64,000 nucleotides of DNA from assembly GCA_022747635.1 (NCBI GenBank), contig JAKTNV010000006.1, forward strand, positions 62,759,090 through 62,823,089, read 5' to 3'. Positions within the stretch are counted from its first letter, which is position 1, and each line of letters opens with the position of its first letter. The position numbers were made by a program, and so were the translations under genes. The DNA is from Hetaerina americana. Taxonomy: Eukaryota; Arthropoda; Insecta; Odonata; Calopterygidae. Positions 21,633-32,569 of the stretch are shown one piece after another. The notes below the pieces were generated by a model. It had not been told where the DNA came from. It made no database searches and saw nothing but the letters and a program-made list of their open reading frames with translations.

Positions 21633-21894
21633 AGTAGGATGATGGATTTTGTGTTTTGTTAGGAGTAATAAAATATTTGTTTGGTAGTTGTGTCCATCCA
21701 AAAACCTACCTTAACCGGTACATTACCTTAAAAAAAAAGATTAAACGACCAGCTTTTTAATGAAACCGGGAAAGTGAACTATACATCCCAAAAACTTAAT
21801 TCTTCATATAATTGATGGAATATATTCGTGATAATAATAGAAAATAATTCAAGTTTTAACACAGATAGCGTAAAAGGAAAAAATTATAATCATT

Positions 21895-22398
21895 CAATGT
21901 ATACAAGGACTTCTACTCAAAGGTTATGAAGAGGCTGAGGGTCGCAGTGAGTTGAAAGAGAGCGGACATGTGGAGAAGCAATGCATGACGTTTCCACCAA
22001 GATAACGCGCCTGTTCACACGGCGCTGATCTTGGCAGTTTTTCGCCAGGACCGGAACTTCCGTGATCCCGCAGCCACCCTACTCTCCAGACGTTGCTCCA
22101 TCAGACTTTTATTTGTTTCCAAAGTTAAAATCAACCTTGAAAGGGCGCCGATTCAACTCTATTTCGGACATTAAAACCAATTGTACGGTGGACCTGAAGT
22201 CGATCCCTAAGGTTCGACTTCAGGTCCACCGAAAGCTTACCAGGCAGGGTTCGAGAGCTGGAAGAAACGTTGGCAAAGGTGTGTCGTAAGCCAAGGCATG
22301 TACTTTGAGGGTGACAAGTTCAATTAAGCTGTTTCCGTTGAAATAAATGAGTTATAAAATCAGTCCTGTCTTTTTTTGATCACACTTTTTATAGTATT
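21895..22398 (+). pseudogene. Mariner relic, C-terminal half of transposase, with hairpin insertion
   Basis: Conceptual translation gives MKRLRVAVS, an FHQDNAPVHTALI block (second catalytic Asp), QPPYSPDVAPSDFYLFPK (third Asp), KGRRFNS, then FESWKKRWQRC and MYFEGDKF before a stop. This is the canonical order of a mariner DD34D C-terminus, from a family different from the one at 50.9 kb. The frame breaks at least twice, between the second and third Asp and at a 17-bp inverted repeat (22,187-22,230). The N-terminal half and first catalytic Asp are not present. The 3' flank contains TTTTTTTGATCACAC, a plausible decayed TIR. Confidence 0.8.
22187..22230. repeat. Perfect 17-bp hairpin inside the mariner relic
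   Basis: GGTGGACCTGAAGTCGA (22,187-22,203) is the exact reverse complement of 22,214-22,230, with a 10-base loop. The left arm is mariner coding sequence, so the right arm looks like an inverted local duplication. Confidence 0.9.
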
Positions 22399-22399
22399 A

Positions 22400-23035
22400 A
22401 AATATTTGTGTGCAGTGTATTTTTACATGACTTCCCCTAATGTAACTGATATTTAACATGTAATTCTTGATCTTAAGTGTTTCGAATAAAAGTTGAGCTG
22501 AAAATATATTGAGGATATTCATTTCAGCATATTTCATTCTAGTAAATATTTAAATAGAAACATTTTCTCATCACAAAATAGGCGAAATAATGGTTAATGA
22601 TACTATATCCCACCAAATTAATTTATAGCTGCATAGATAGACAAAAAAGAGCAAGTTCTTTGGAGAAAAATACATATATCTATTAGTTCCCTTCCAAACA
22701 AACGCCTCTGCAGTATTAATTTCCTTTTTGGAGAAAATTCGGAGGTCATTTTAACGCAATTAATAATTATATATAAATAAAATATGCTCCATTCTCATTA
22801 AATTCATGTCAACCAAAAACAATAATTATTGCGAACAAATTGAAATAAAAAACATTGGCAAACATATGAAAAATTAGAAAAAGAGATTGTTGAAATTTTC
22901 TGCGAGCTTCATTAAATCATTTTGTATAAATTGCAAAATGATTCTCACGACTAAATAAAATATTCTGTCGAGCCAAAATATTTTTTAAAGGTAGCGGCTC
23001 TACACATTACTGTACACCGAAGTCCTAACTAACAT
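22400..23035. other. AT-rich DNA without recognisable features
   Basis: No motif or element boundary was identified. Confidence 0.55.
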
Positions 23036-23039
23036 TATA

Positions 23040-23360
23040 AACATATATTACCCTTAACCCCATACCTTACTACCTCATTATTTAGCTGTTCATTCGTACT
23101 GCTTTCTACCTTCATTGATTACATCCTAAATGCCTATTATTTTCCTACCTATACCTCGCTTTCCTAGCATTATCTTTTCTATTATCATCTTCAGCATTTT
23201 ATTGCATCTGAGTATCCACATACTCTGCCTTTGCATTCATCCAAACAACCTCTCTCTTCTTGTGACATGCTTGGAATTAACGTCTAATGTGTTTTTTATT
23301 TCTGTACATTATATTTTCATTATTCTTCTCCACACTAAAATCTGAAAAAGCCTCGTGCGC
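23040..23360 (-). pseudogene. Antisense RTE relic (3' part of ORF)
   Basis: Read on the minus strand, this aligns with the last 350 bases of the RTE ORF. Positions 23,240-23,350 correspond to the segment encoding FEMWVWRRMEK through the following NEEVLG block, recognisable as 'cattcttctccacac' with its neighbours, and the order is preserved. All frames are destroyed. It is a considerably older member of the family than copies 1 and 2. Confidence 0.55.
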
Positions 23361-23727
23361 ATCATGGGTATCTTCTTATGAGTTTTTTTCGGAAGATGCC
23401 TGTCATCAAGTCCCAACTTTTTTCAAAAGCATCTTACGCAACTAAATTATTTTAACGCCCTTACTGCTTACTATTTATCTTTTTAGGCTTTTAATTATCG
23501 AGCCAATATAAATATGAATTTAAGTTATGTCATCACAATTTCCATCAATTTATCTATTGATAAACTACCAGAATCTTAATGCTAGGTAATCTGCCAAATA
23601 CCCCAGTTTCACAGTATTGAGAACTTAAACACATTATACTCATTCTAACCATGCAATTATTACAGTTATAAATTTTGTGTCAAAATTCCTCTTTACATGT
23701 TAGTAATAATTTTGAATATGAAGTAAA

Positions 23728-23729
<2 letters not shown>

Positions 23730-23792
<63 letters not shown>

Positions 23793-23833
23793 TATATAAA
23801 TATCTTCTAAATGGAACGCTCTTCGGCGACGCC

Positions 23834-23886
<53 letters not shown>
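23730..23886. repeat. (TA)n microsatellite pair with a 35-base GC-richer spacer
   Basis: TA runs at 23,730-23,799 and 23,835-23,886 are separated by a short unique spacer containing cttcggcgacgccg. The right run is the 5' target flank of RTE copy 2. Confidence 0.95.
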
Positions 23887-23887
<1 letters not shown>

Positions 23888-23890
23888 TCA
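23880..23890 (+). repeat. Target-site duplication, left copy, of RTE copy 2
   Basis: ATATATCTTCA here is repeated exactly at 27,261-27,271, just after the terminal A-run. Confidence 0.85.
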
Positions 23891-24181
23891 CCCTCCCCGG
23901 ACTACAACCTTGACGTGGTGGAAGGGCTTCTGCGTTCCGATGACCCCTAGAGCTGTACTGGCGGGAGTAATAATTATTGCTCCTGGTAGGGTCACCCATG
24001 CCAGATAGGTCGAAGGTTAGGAGCCAGACGAAAGGTAGTCCACGCAGCGTCTGTTCCTCAGTGAGGCGGCTGCAATGGCGTCTGACCCCAGTGGGGCGGC
24101 CAGTAAGTGATGGTGTCACGTTAAAAACACTATTGAAGAAGGCAACGGGAAACCACCTCAATTATCATTCCCTAGAAAAAT
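23891..24181 (+). promoter_or_regulatory. RTE copy 2 structured 5' leader
   Basis: Three local stems are visible: CTGG/CCAG enclosing GGGT-c-ACCC (23,983-24,004), CAGACG/CGTCTG (24,025-24,030 with 24,048-24,053), and CCCC-agt-GGGG (24,086-24,096). The loop of the second stem contains GTAGTCC (24,035-24,041). This is the reverse complement of GGACTAC at the extreme 5' end (23,899-23,905), so a pseudoknot joining the element's start to an internal loop is possible. It does not fit the strand order of an HDV-type ribozyme. The role (translation start, promoter or processing) is unknown. Confidence 0.45.
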
Positions 24182-27157
24182 ATGATGGACAATAGAGATA
24201 TTTTGAGTCCTGGCAACCACGGGGCTCGGCCCAATCGGCCGTGTGTCGTGCCCGGCAGCGGGGGAGGCAAGGCTTCCGCGGTCGTCATCCCACGAAACCC
24301 TTGCAAGGGAAAACCAGCAGCAGCAGGACAGAAGACGCAGGAGAAGAAGACCAAATTAGTTAGAATAGGAACGTGGAATGTTAGGACAATGATGAGGACA
24401 GGGAAATTGGAGAATGTTAAGCGAGAGATGGAAAGGGGAAATATAGATATTTTAGGTCTATGCGAGGTGAGATGGAAAGATAGCGGGGATTACTGGAGTG
24501 ATAAGTATAGAATAATATACAGCGGTGGGGACGAGAGCCAACGAGGGGTTGCCATAATATTAAATGAAGAGGTAGGAAGAAGCGTAGTCAACATAGAGCA
24601 GGTAACGGATAGAATACTACTAGTGGAGATAAAAGCAGAACCGACGAACTTAGTTATTATTCAGGTACACATGCCACCGAGCAACCATAAGGAAGAAGAG
24701 GACGATTGGATATACGATCAGTTAGAGGAGATGATCGCGTGTGTTCCTGCAGGGAAACATTTAATAGTGATGGGAGATTGGAATGCGACGGTAGGCGAAG
24801 GAAGAGATGGTGATGAGGTGGGCGACTACGGTTTAGGCACGAGGAATGACCGCGGGGAGAAAGCAGTTGAGTTCTGCAGGAGACAGGGGTTAGTAATCAC
24901 CAACACTTGGTTTAGACACCACAAAAGACGCATGTATACATGGAAAATGCCAGGTGACTCAGGAAGATATCAGCTAGATAATATCCTGGTTAGACACAGG
25001 TTTAGGAATAGTGTGATAAATTCCCACAGCTTTCCGGGAGCGGATGCGGACTCAGACCACGATTTAGTTGTTATGAAATGTAGCGTACGTTTCAAAAAGA
25101 TAAGGCAGGGGCGGCGAGTTAGAAAATGGAATGTAGAAGCATTAAATGGGTTGAAAAGGAAGGAATACAAACAGGCGGTAGAGAAAATAATGGAGGATGG
25201 TAAAGGGCTTATTACTATCGAAGAAAAATGGGAAATGATCAAAAAAGGGTTGTCTAAAGCCGCAAAAGACACTATTGGAACCGTTAACGCTAAAAGGACT
25301 AGGAAACCATGGATCACGGATGAGATGATTACAAAGATGGATGAGCGGCGAAAATGGAAGAATATAAATACAGAATTAGGCAAAATGAAGTACAAAGAAT
25401 TGAACAATAAATTGAGGCGGGCAACAAATAAGGCAAAAGACGCATGGTGGAAGACGCAGTGCGAGGATATGGAAAGTCTCCAGAGGAAGGGCGAAATCGG
25501 TGCGCTGTACAGCAAAGTTAAATCGTTATCGGGAAGTAAGAAAGGAAGAGCTATGCTAACAGTTAGAGATAGGGCGGGTAAGGTAATAGTTGACGCAGGA
25601 AAGATCCAAGAGAGATGGAAGGAGTATATAGAAGAACTGTATAGTAAAGAACTCAGACCAACACAGTTAGACATTGAAAAAGAAAATGACGTAGAGGAAG
25701 ACAGCTTAGGTCCAGGCATACTAGACAATGAGATAGAAAGGGCATTAAGGGAGATGAAACTAAATAAGGCCGTGGGGGTAGATAACATTCCCGTGGAACT
25801 TTTAAAATGCTTAGGAAAATGTGGGAGAAAGAGGCTATATGGGCTGATCCGTAGCATTTATGAGGAGGGAATCTGGCCGGAAGACTTTGTGAGAGCAGTT
25901 TTAGTTCCGATTCCGAAAAAGGTAAAGGCCACGTCATGTGAGGACTATAGGACAATTAGTTTGATATCCCACGCAGCTAAAGTTGTTCTCAGGATCATAA
26001 ACAAACGGATAGAGAGTAGGGCAAATGATTACTTAGGGGATGATCAGTTTGGGTTTAGGAAGGGGAGAGGTACGCGTGATGCCATTGCAGTAATGAGATT
26101 ATTAATCGAGAGGAATATAGAACACAACCAGGAGGTATTTGCCTGTTTCGTAGATTTCGATAAAGCGTTTGTTAGAGTGAATTGGGAAAAACTAATGAGT
26201 ATATTGCAGAAAATAGGAATAGATTGGAGGGAAAGGAGGCTAATCCGCAACCTGTACATGTCTCAGACTGCTCAGGTGCGGGTGGGAAACGGGGAGTCAG
26301 GATGGGCAGTGTTAGGAAGGGGTGTAAGGCAGGGTTGCCCATTATCACCGTTGCTGTTCAACCTGTATGCAGAGGAAATGATCAAAGAGGCATGGGAAGA
26401 ACTCGAGGTAGGAATGAAAGTGGGCGGGGGATTCGTAAAATCAGTTAGGTTTGCTGATGACCAAGCTTTAGTTTGTCAGTCAGCCAAGGGGCTGCAAGCA
26501 TTGCTTAGTGAATTGGAAATTCAGTGCGACAGGTATGGGATGAGAATCAACATTAATAAAACAAAGGTTATGCGATTTTCTAGAAAGAAAAAGGCTAATC
26601 TTAACATTAAAGTAAGAGGGCAAAAACTAGAGCAGGTAGAACAGTTTACGTATCTCGGTAGTGTTTTGGACCAACACGGTCAAAGTAGTAGGGACGTAAG
26701 GAGAAGAATTGCGCTAGGCAAAGAGGCTTTCACGAGGAGGAGGGAGTTGATGACGGGGACTTTGAGTAAGGATATTAAGGAATGACTCGTAAAAACTTTG
26801 ATATGGAGCGTAGCTATGTACGGCGCGGAAACGTGGTCATTGAAGCAGGAGGATAGACGTAGACTGGAGGCTTTTGAAATGTGGGTGTGGAGAAGAATGG
26901 AAAAGGTGAAATGGACAGAGAAGAAAACAAATGAGGAAGTACTTGGTATGGTGGGCGAAGAGAGGGGTTAGTTGGGAGCAATCCTATGGAGGCAGGAAAA
27001 GTGGATGAAGGGGGTGTTGACCGGCAGTGGGATGTTGAAGACTGTGATAGAGGGTAGAATGTTGGGCAAAAGAGGAAAGGGAAGGAACAGGATAGGGATG
27101 TTGGACGGGATGAAGGGAGGAAGAAAGTACTCAGAGATGAAGAGGGACCTGGTGTAG
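24182..27157 (+). pseudogene. RTE copy 2 endonuclease-reverse transcriptase, two late stops
   Basis: The frame spans 991 codons to the terminal stop, a normal RTE length, and 867 are open. The APE endonuclease occupies residues about 58-300. Visible active-site residues are N66 (WNVRT), E95 (CEVRW), D199 and N201 (GDWN), D266 (QLDNILV) and D292-H293 (SDHD). The RT spans about 540-800: NKAVGVDNIPVELLK, ISLISHAAKV, FVDFDKAF with catalytic D658, RQGCPLSPLLF, and FADD with D759-D760. Residue 664 is Val where copy 1 and most LINEs have the conserved Asp of KAFD. TGA at codon 868 (26,783) and TAG at codon 930 (26,969) cut off the C-terminal domain. Enzyme activity is therefore doubtful, although the endonuclease looks complete. 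MMDN is chosen because both copies share it. Confidence 0.93.
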
Positions 27158-27260
27158 AGTAGAATTTAGGGTTGTGTTTTGTTAGTAGTCACAAAATATT
27201 TGTTTGGTAGTTGTGTCCATCAAAAAACCTACCTTAACCGGTAGATTACCTTAAAAAAAA

Positions 27261-27271
27261 ATATATCTTCA
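27261..27271 (+). repeat. Target-site duplication, right copy, of RTE copy 2
   Basis: Exact match to 23,880-23,890. Confidence 0.85.
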
Positions 27272-27364
27272 GAGGAAGACGGATTGTTTCCGTCGAAATA
27301 TCAAGAAATAACGTGTGAGTTTTCTTCTTTTTTTGTGTTTCTATATTGTGTGTTACTGTGTATT

Positions 27365-27369
<5 letters not shown>
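27263..27369 (+). repeat. (TA)n-bracketed repeat unit, third locus
   Basis: Reverse-complement homolog of 3,174-3,275 and of the arms of 1,219-1,500. It ends directly in a (TA)n run (27,369-27,430). Its left (TA)n neighbour was separated by the RTE copy 2 insertion and is now at 23,835-23,886. The stem GACGGA/TCCGTC with a 5-base loop, followed by GAAA, is kept at 27,278-27,298 although the loop sequence differs from other copies. Confidence 0.75.

Positions 27370-27430
<61 letters not shown>
27369..27430. repeat. (TA)n microsatellite
   Basis: Pure TA run closing the repeat unit. Confidence 0.97.
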
Positions 27431-27431
<1 letters not shown>

Positions 27432-28049
27432 CCTTTTTATGCTTAACTACCCATGTAGATCTTGAGAAGAGTAAGCCAAAGATACCACATCATCATTATC
27501 TTTATCACATTTGCAACAAAAATCCTTACATCTAGTTATCCATTCACTGCAGCCGCAAAAATTGCTTAGTTACTTATTGTGTTTTCCAACATCAGGTATT
27601 CAGATATTAAAAATCAGAAGGACATAAGTCTCACTGGATAGCAGAGATTTTCCCATACGTGTTTCTTGCTAGAAACCCAGTTTAATCTAGTCGGTCCTAC
27701 CGGAACAAAAAATAATCACCACGCCATGCTTCAGCAATTCACTAATTTGCTTTTACCTCGTTTCCATTGTAATTAAATAATTACACATAATTTTATATAC
27801 TTCATTGCTTATTAACATTTGAACGATGAGGCATGTGTATTCTACAAACACAGCCGATCTTCAATATATTTTACTTGTTACATCAGTGAGTCAGTTTCCA
27901 CCAGGCCACAGATTTATTCTCCCTCATTTTCAAAACCTCCTAACGTGAAATTGCGTAATTAATTAAGACGTCATTGGTATTCCAAGAGTTCATTCCTAAG
28001 CAGTAATGAATGCCTGACGGGATAGCGCCAACCACCACGCTTTAATTCA

Positions 28050-28760
28050 ATTTATTCGCGTAAAAAACCAGAGGTAAAAAAAACCAACGAGCAAAGGCTA
28101 CGGCCGAGAGTAAAAATACAATCAGCCATATGTCAAATGCAACGCACGCTCCAATTGCTCACGAGAAGGGTAGAAGAGGAAGAAGTCGAATCCCGACATC
28201 CGCGGGATCATTACCTACTCCCGTGTTAAGAGGGATGGAAAAGAACAATGGCTCCTAATTAAATCGATGTCGCTCCACGCGCCTCGGGAGCTCACCTGAG
28301 AACACGGAGGCGAGACACGCAAATCCGAATAGTATGCCACTCGAAGGCCCCATTACGTCGCTAGGCTCCCGACCTGACCCCAGATACGCCGCGTCTACCT
28401 TTTCTTCCTGCGAATCCCTCCCATCCCCAGAAACTCGGGGGCTAATCTTCCCTTAGTTCCTTGGCCTAAATGCAGAGCCCCGCCACCTTTCCCTCTTCCC
28501 ATCCCTCCCTCAGCCAAACCCCCCCTCCCCCGCCGCTATTCCGATACTCCCACCCCTACCCCATTGTGTAGTCAACCTCCCAACACCTCATCCCGGCCAC
28601 TCCAAGTCACCTGCTCTCTGAAGCAGTCCTGGTCGAACCTGAACCTGGTCGCTCTCCACGAACCTACGAGCCGTAGGGCCGTAGTTGGAACAAAATGCCA
28701 ATCTATATGCATTCCGAAGTTCATCCACGATCTCAATCAACTTTTAGAGCAAAATTGACG
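28050..28760. other. GC-elevated, C-rich segment
   Basis: CpG-containing sequence (28,130-28,400) followed by a strongly C-rich stretch (28,430-28,570). It stands out from the AT-rich flanks and has no recognised repeat homology. The short ORF at 28,564-28,758 has no family resemblance. It could be a promoter, a 5' UTR or an old conserved non-coding element; nothing decides among these. Confidence 0.4.
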
Positions 28761-31700
28761 TATCCAAAAATTTTTATTTATAAAAAAACCGAGATTCCCT
28801 TGTCCAGGGTGCCCCTATCCCACTGTATCTAGAGAAGGCTCCCGTAATGATAAAGAAGAAAACGCATTATCTTTTAATTTTCTTGACAGGTCACAAAAAA
28901 TCGTCGGCAACTATGTTTAACCATACCACTGAGCTTCGCCCTCATTCCTAGGGACAAATTAACGAAACTAATGCTGTCAGACTTCTCAATAATCAACACT
29001 TCCTTTCCAAATCTGTGTGTCTTGTCTCCAAATGATGCGGACTAAATTTCACAGAGTAGACTTATTTATTACGTGATAATAATTCTAGTCACAATTTTCA
29101 ATCCTCGTTTCTAATCATTCTTTTGAAAAATCTATGTATCTTACTCCAAAAAAAATATTTAATTTCAACGGTGATGACAATGGCTAGTGGAATGATGTAT
29201 TCATTTAGAACATTCGCATTCCATGACTGGGCTCTCTTAAAATAGGTTACCAATCAAGTTTCGATTCATTCGTGCCAAAATCATAAATACCACATTGTAT
29301 TCCTTCAACGCCAGGCTTTAAAACTTCTGCAAGAACATGTCTTATTCTATGCGTGTGACTAGTGCACGGATTGCCTTACCGTATGCAATTTATTTAACAC
29401 AAAATACGTATGCTTCCAATTTCAGACGTTCAAGCGTACGTGCACTAGAGATACAACAATATTGAGCCTGGAGGATATCCTGCGCACGGCATGACTAAAT
29501 TGTTTCCCTTCTAGTACCTCTCCCACCCCTGTGATAACTACCGCCCCCATCGGCTACGTTCACTCGACCCCACGATACGATATTTTATCGTAGAGTCCGC
29601 AACTCTCCTATTTCCCTTCTATGCAATTTTGATCTGCATTTTGGTAATAACATTTACGCACACATTCCTTCTCATTCCTCCTTTGTCGTATTAGTAGAAA
29701 ATGCATGAAGATCCCTTTATCTCCTGCTCTAAAAGTGGACAGCGCCATTTATCTAATTTATTGTATTCATTTTTGCCTTAATTGTAAAGTCTGTAGTGGC
29801 CAAAGCATCGCTTTCTCCCTCTCGAGTATCAAGTATGATTTTTAGATCTAAAATAGGAGAAAATTCATACTTTAGAGTGACAAGGATTACTGAATGACTA
29901 CGCAAACTGATGCAATAGCATATAAGCATAATACCTTTTCAATAATATGACTGACGCAGACTTTGGGTGCAATTACGGTCATTGATGCAGTAATAATAAT
30001 AATATCTCCTGCCACCTTCCAATTGCAAGTTTAATTAGTTTTAAATATTTTCATTTCTGGGATATATAGTTCTGCGTGTTAAATGCAGTCAATTTTCTGA
30101 TGAATATGCTGTACGAGACATTTACTTTGGCAGTTGTTTTGCAAAGAATAGAAACTTAATGACGACAAATGTGATATACATAACAATTTCTATGAAATTA
30201 AGAGTATACAATACTTTTTAAGATGTCTAAGGAGATATTTTGAAATTATTTCTAAAGCGTATGTACTTAGTTTTTTTGGAAAACATTAATCGCACTTTTT
30301 AAGAGGCCGGTGGAAGCCCTTGATTTTTTTATATCAAGTTATATGTTAGTAATTTTTTTGATGGGTGAGGTTGAATTCAATAATGAATTTTGAGAAAAGG
30401 AAGAAAGAAACGCTGGAAATAGAAAACTGATGCGTAAAATATTACTCATTAAAAACAAAACATTACGGTGAGAATAAAAAAAGAAATTAAAACATTACCT
30501 TGACGATAATTTAATAAATTAGGGAAAGAGTTGGGAAACATATATAATTAAAAAGATGCCTTGTTAGAAACAAAAATTGTTTTAATAATGGGTTTAGACG
30601 ACAGTGTGTCAAATTAATAGCAGACTTGAAAGTGACAGAAGAGCATTAACCCGAAAGAGAAAAAGTTTTTTTTTATAAATACAAACAGCTATACTGTTAC
30701 TCTGCTTATCGCCTGAAATATTTGTTAACAGTATTCTTAAATTCCACTAAGCTTTAATTTATTTTATAATAAAGTTTTAAATTAAGGCCAACACATTTTG
30801 AAGCTGTTACCCAGAAAGTCATTTGGACAGAAAATATCTGACAGTAAAACTCTACCCCTGGTTATGGGGTTCCAGTCAAAATGGGCCTGCCAGGATCCTC
30901 AATATCATGTATTTTAACGCAGGTAGCAGATTTTCTTTGAAAAAGAAGATAAAAAATATGGAAAAGAAAAGATTGCAAACGACATACTTTCTATTTGCAT
31001 AACATTCAAAAGGTTGGCTTGCGACAGCAGTAGAGAGAGTAAAAGAAATATAACTCTAGTAAACCTGGTGCAAAAGAAAACTTAATCAAAAATGACCGAG
31101 AAAATATTCACTCAACTCTTTGTACACACAAACAATAAAACGTTTTTAGGCAAATAAATGTATCAAATTTGGATTCGGAATATTTTGGCAGATCAATATG
31201 ATACGTTACATTCTAAATATGTTATTAACAATTTTACAATCAACGTCATCGCTAATATTGGACTGAAGTAATTGTAACATAAGTAAGCTAGGCTATTTGT
31301 CTCATTTTGCGGCTTAACTAAGTAGAGATCAACCAAAAGTCTGGGAAACCTCCCGACACGAAGAAATAAAAATCAAATATTATGACCACATGAAAAATGA
31401 AAAATCCTTAATAGGTTTTGGGAATATTTTGAAAAAATAGTCAAGTCAAAGATTAAGGGATCACCATTCACATATGAAAGAGTAATATATCATTTAGATT
31501 ATTGAAACTATAAGGCATGAAAATTGGGTGGAAACTACGGTGTGACCATATATGCATTCCACTCCAATACGGATTTTACGGGCATAGGAACGGGCATCAT
31601 TCCATTTTCTTTCTATCGTCATTATTCAAAACGCTTGACGCCAATGTTATCTGCAGGATAAGATAAAAAGAAATTAATATATTCTTTGACACTCATCCTT

Positions 31701-32165
31701 TTGTTTCCTTCGCGCTCGTTACTACTAAATCCTTTCATGTGCTATAATTTGCATGCCTCATGCGTAATTTCACCTTTGCACTAACATAGTCCCTTTATCT
31801 TGTCCCCTATCTTTTTCGGAAGCTAATATACAAAGGGAACAATGATAGTACTTTAAGTGAAGCCTGTAATCTCCTCTCCACACCAGGCGTTCATCACCGC
31901 GGTTATTCCTCCGCACCGGTACAAGGTGTGAGACTAGCTCAGAGGGCTCTCTGCCTGCTCTCTTCATCATCTTGGTTGTAACCCAATCTCTTCTTAGTCA
32001 CCATAAACCTACCCTGATCTTTGTATGCACCCATTCTGAGCTCTAGGCCACTTCTTCTCAGTACTACGTCTTTCACTTATGGATTTGGCTCAGTATTACT
32101 CGTTGAATAACTTATTTATCCCGAGCAAGTATTTGTATGTGCATGCATATGCATATAAAGTCTCT
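28761..32165. other. AT-rich DNA without recognisable features
   Basis: A 3.4 kb stretch with no ORF above about 70 codons and no recognisable element. There is a short (TAA)n run near 29,990. Confidence 0.6.
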
Positions 32166-32207
32166 TTCCTTTGTATATGGCTGCGTAGGTTTTCGCGGCG
32201 GTGGTTT

Positions 32208-32395
32208 GAAGTATTCTGAATTGCCGGGTTACACCGCGTTGTTGTTTGACTCTGACAACAGTTTCGCGGAAGTTGCATTCGGCGTCTTCAGGTCGAAGAC
32301 TGACTTTTCGACCTGAAGACGCAGAATGCAACTTCGGCGAAACTGTTGTCAGAATCAAACAACGACGCGGTGAAACCCGACAATGCAGAATACTT
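32208..32395. repeat. Foldback repeat with about 90-base arms
   Basis: The left arm (about 32,208-32,300) and right arm (about 32,306-32,395) are reverse complements with roughly 88-90% identity, separated by a loop of only a few bases. Internal perfect blocks include CTGACAACAGTTTCGC-type sequence and GTCTTCAGGTCGAA. Both arms, read outward, give the same peptide-like string (DAECNF, then ETVVR and KQ), but with different substitutions and no longer context. The GC content is well above the flanks. A GGCTGCGTAGGTTTTCGCGGC stretch just left of the arm suggests the repeat is part of a larger dispersed unit. Confidence 0.8.
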
Positions 32396-32569
32396 CTCTT
32401 TCCTTTGGTTGAAAAAGGTGGTTGTGTCACCGAAATATTAAAAAGAAAATTATTTTGAGTGCCTTTTTATGCATTTCTAATTTTTATATGCCCGTTCCAC
32501 GCTTGTGATTAATCTCATGTTTTGCTTTTTTTTGTGAACATTTTTGCCCGAATCTACAAGGTTTTTATA

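Larger units (their letters stand above)
18492..21737 (+). mobile_element. RTE-clade LINE, full-length-ended copy 1
   Basis: The element runs from CCCTCCCCG to a short A-run after TTAACCGGTACATTACC and is flanked by a 12-base target-site duplication. It has about 290 bases of leader, one ORF (APE endonuclease, RT, C-terminal domain) and about 100 bases of 3' UTR. The RTE-clade assignment rests on two points. The endonuclease is of the type found in the BovB-derived craniofacial development protein 2. The C-terminus has the RTE/BovB signature YGAETWSLK with RRLEAFEMWVWRRM. The length of 3.25 kb is shorter than copy 2 (3.37 kb) because of internal deletions. Confidence 0.92.
23891..27260 (+). 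mobile_element. RTE-clade LINE, full-length-ended copy 2
   Basis: A 3.37 kb element with exact 11-base target-site duplications. It starts CCCTCCCCGG and ends TTAACCGGTAGATTACCTT plus an A-run. Organisation is as in copy 1 but without the internal deletions, so it is the best local reference for the family. It inserted at the boundary between a (TA)n run and the repeat unit now at 27,263-27,369. Related relics lie at about 10,540 and 53,555 (sense) and at about 23,040, 36,900 and 48,800 (antisense). Confidence 0.95.

Noticed and set aside
23899..24100. HDV-type self-cleaving ribozyme at the RTE 5' end
   Set aside because: A 7-base pairing between the 5' end and a downstream loop exists, but the strand order and the missing core sequence do not fit the HDV double pseudoknot. 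Kept only as a possible pseudoknot.
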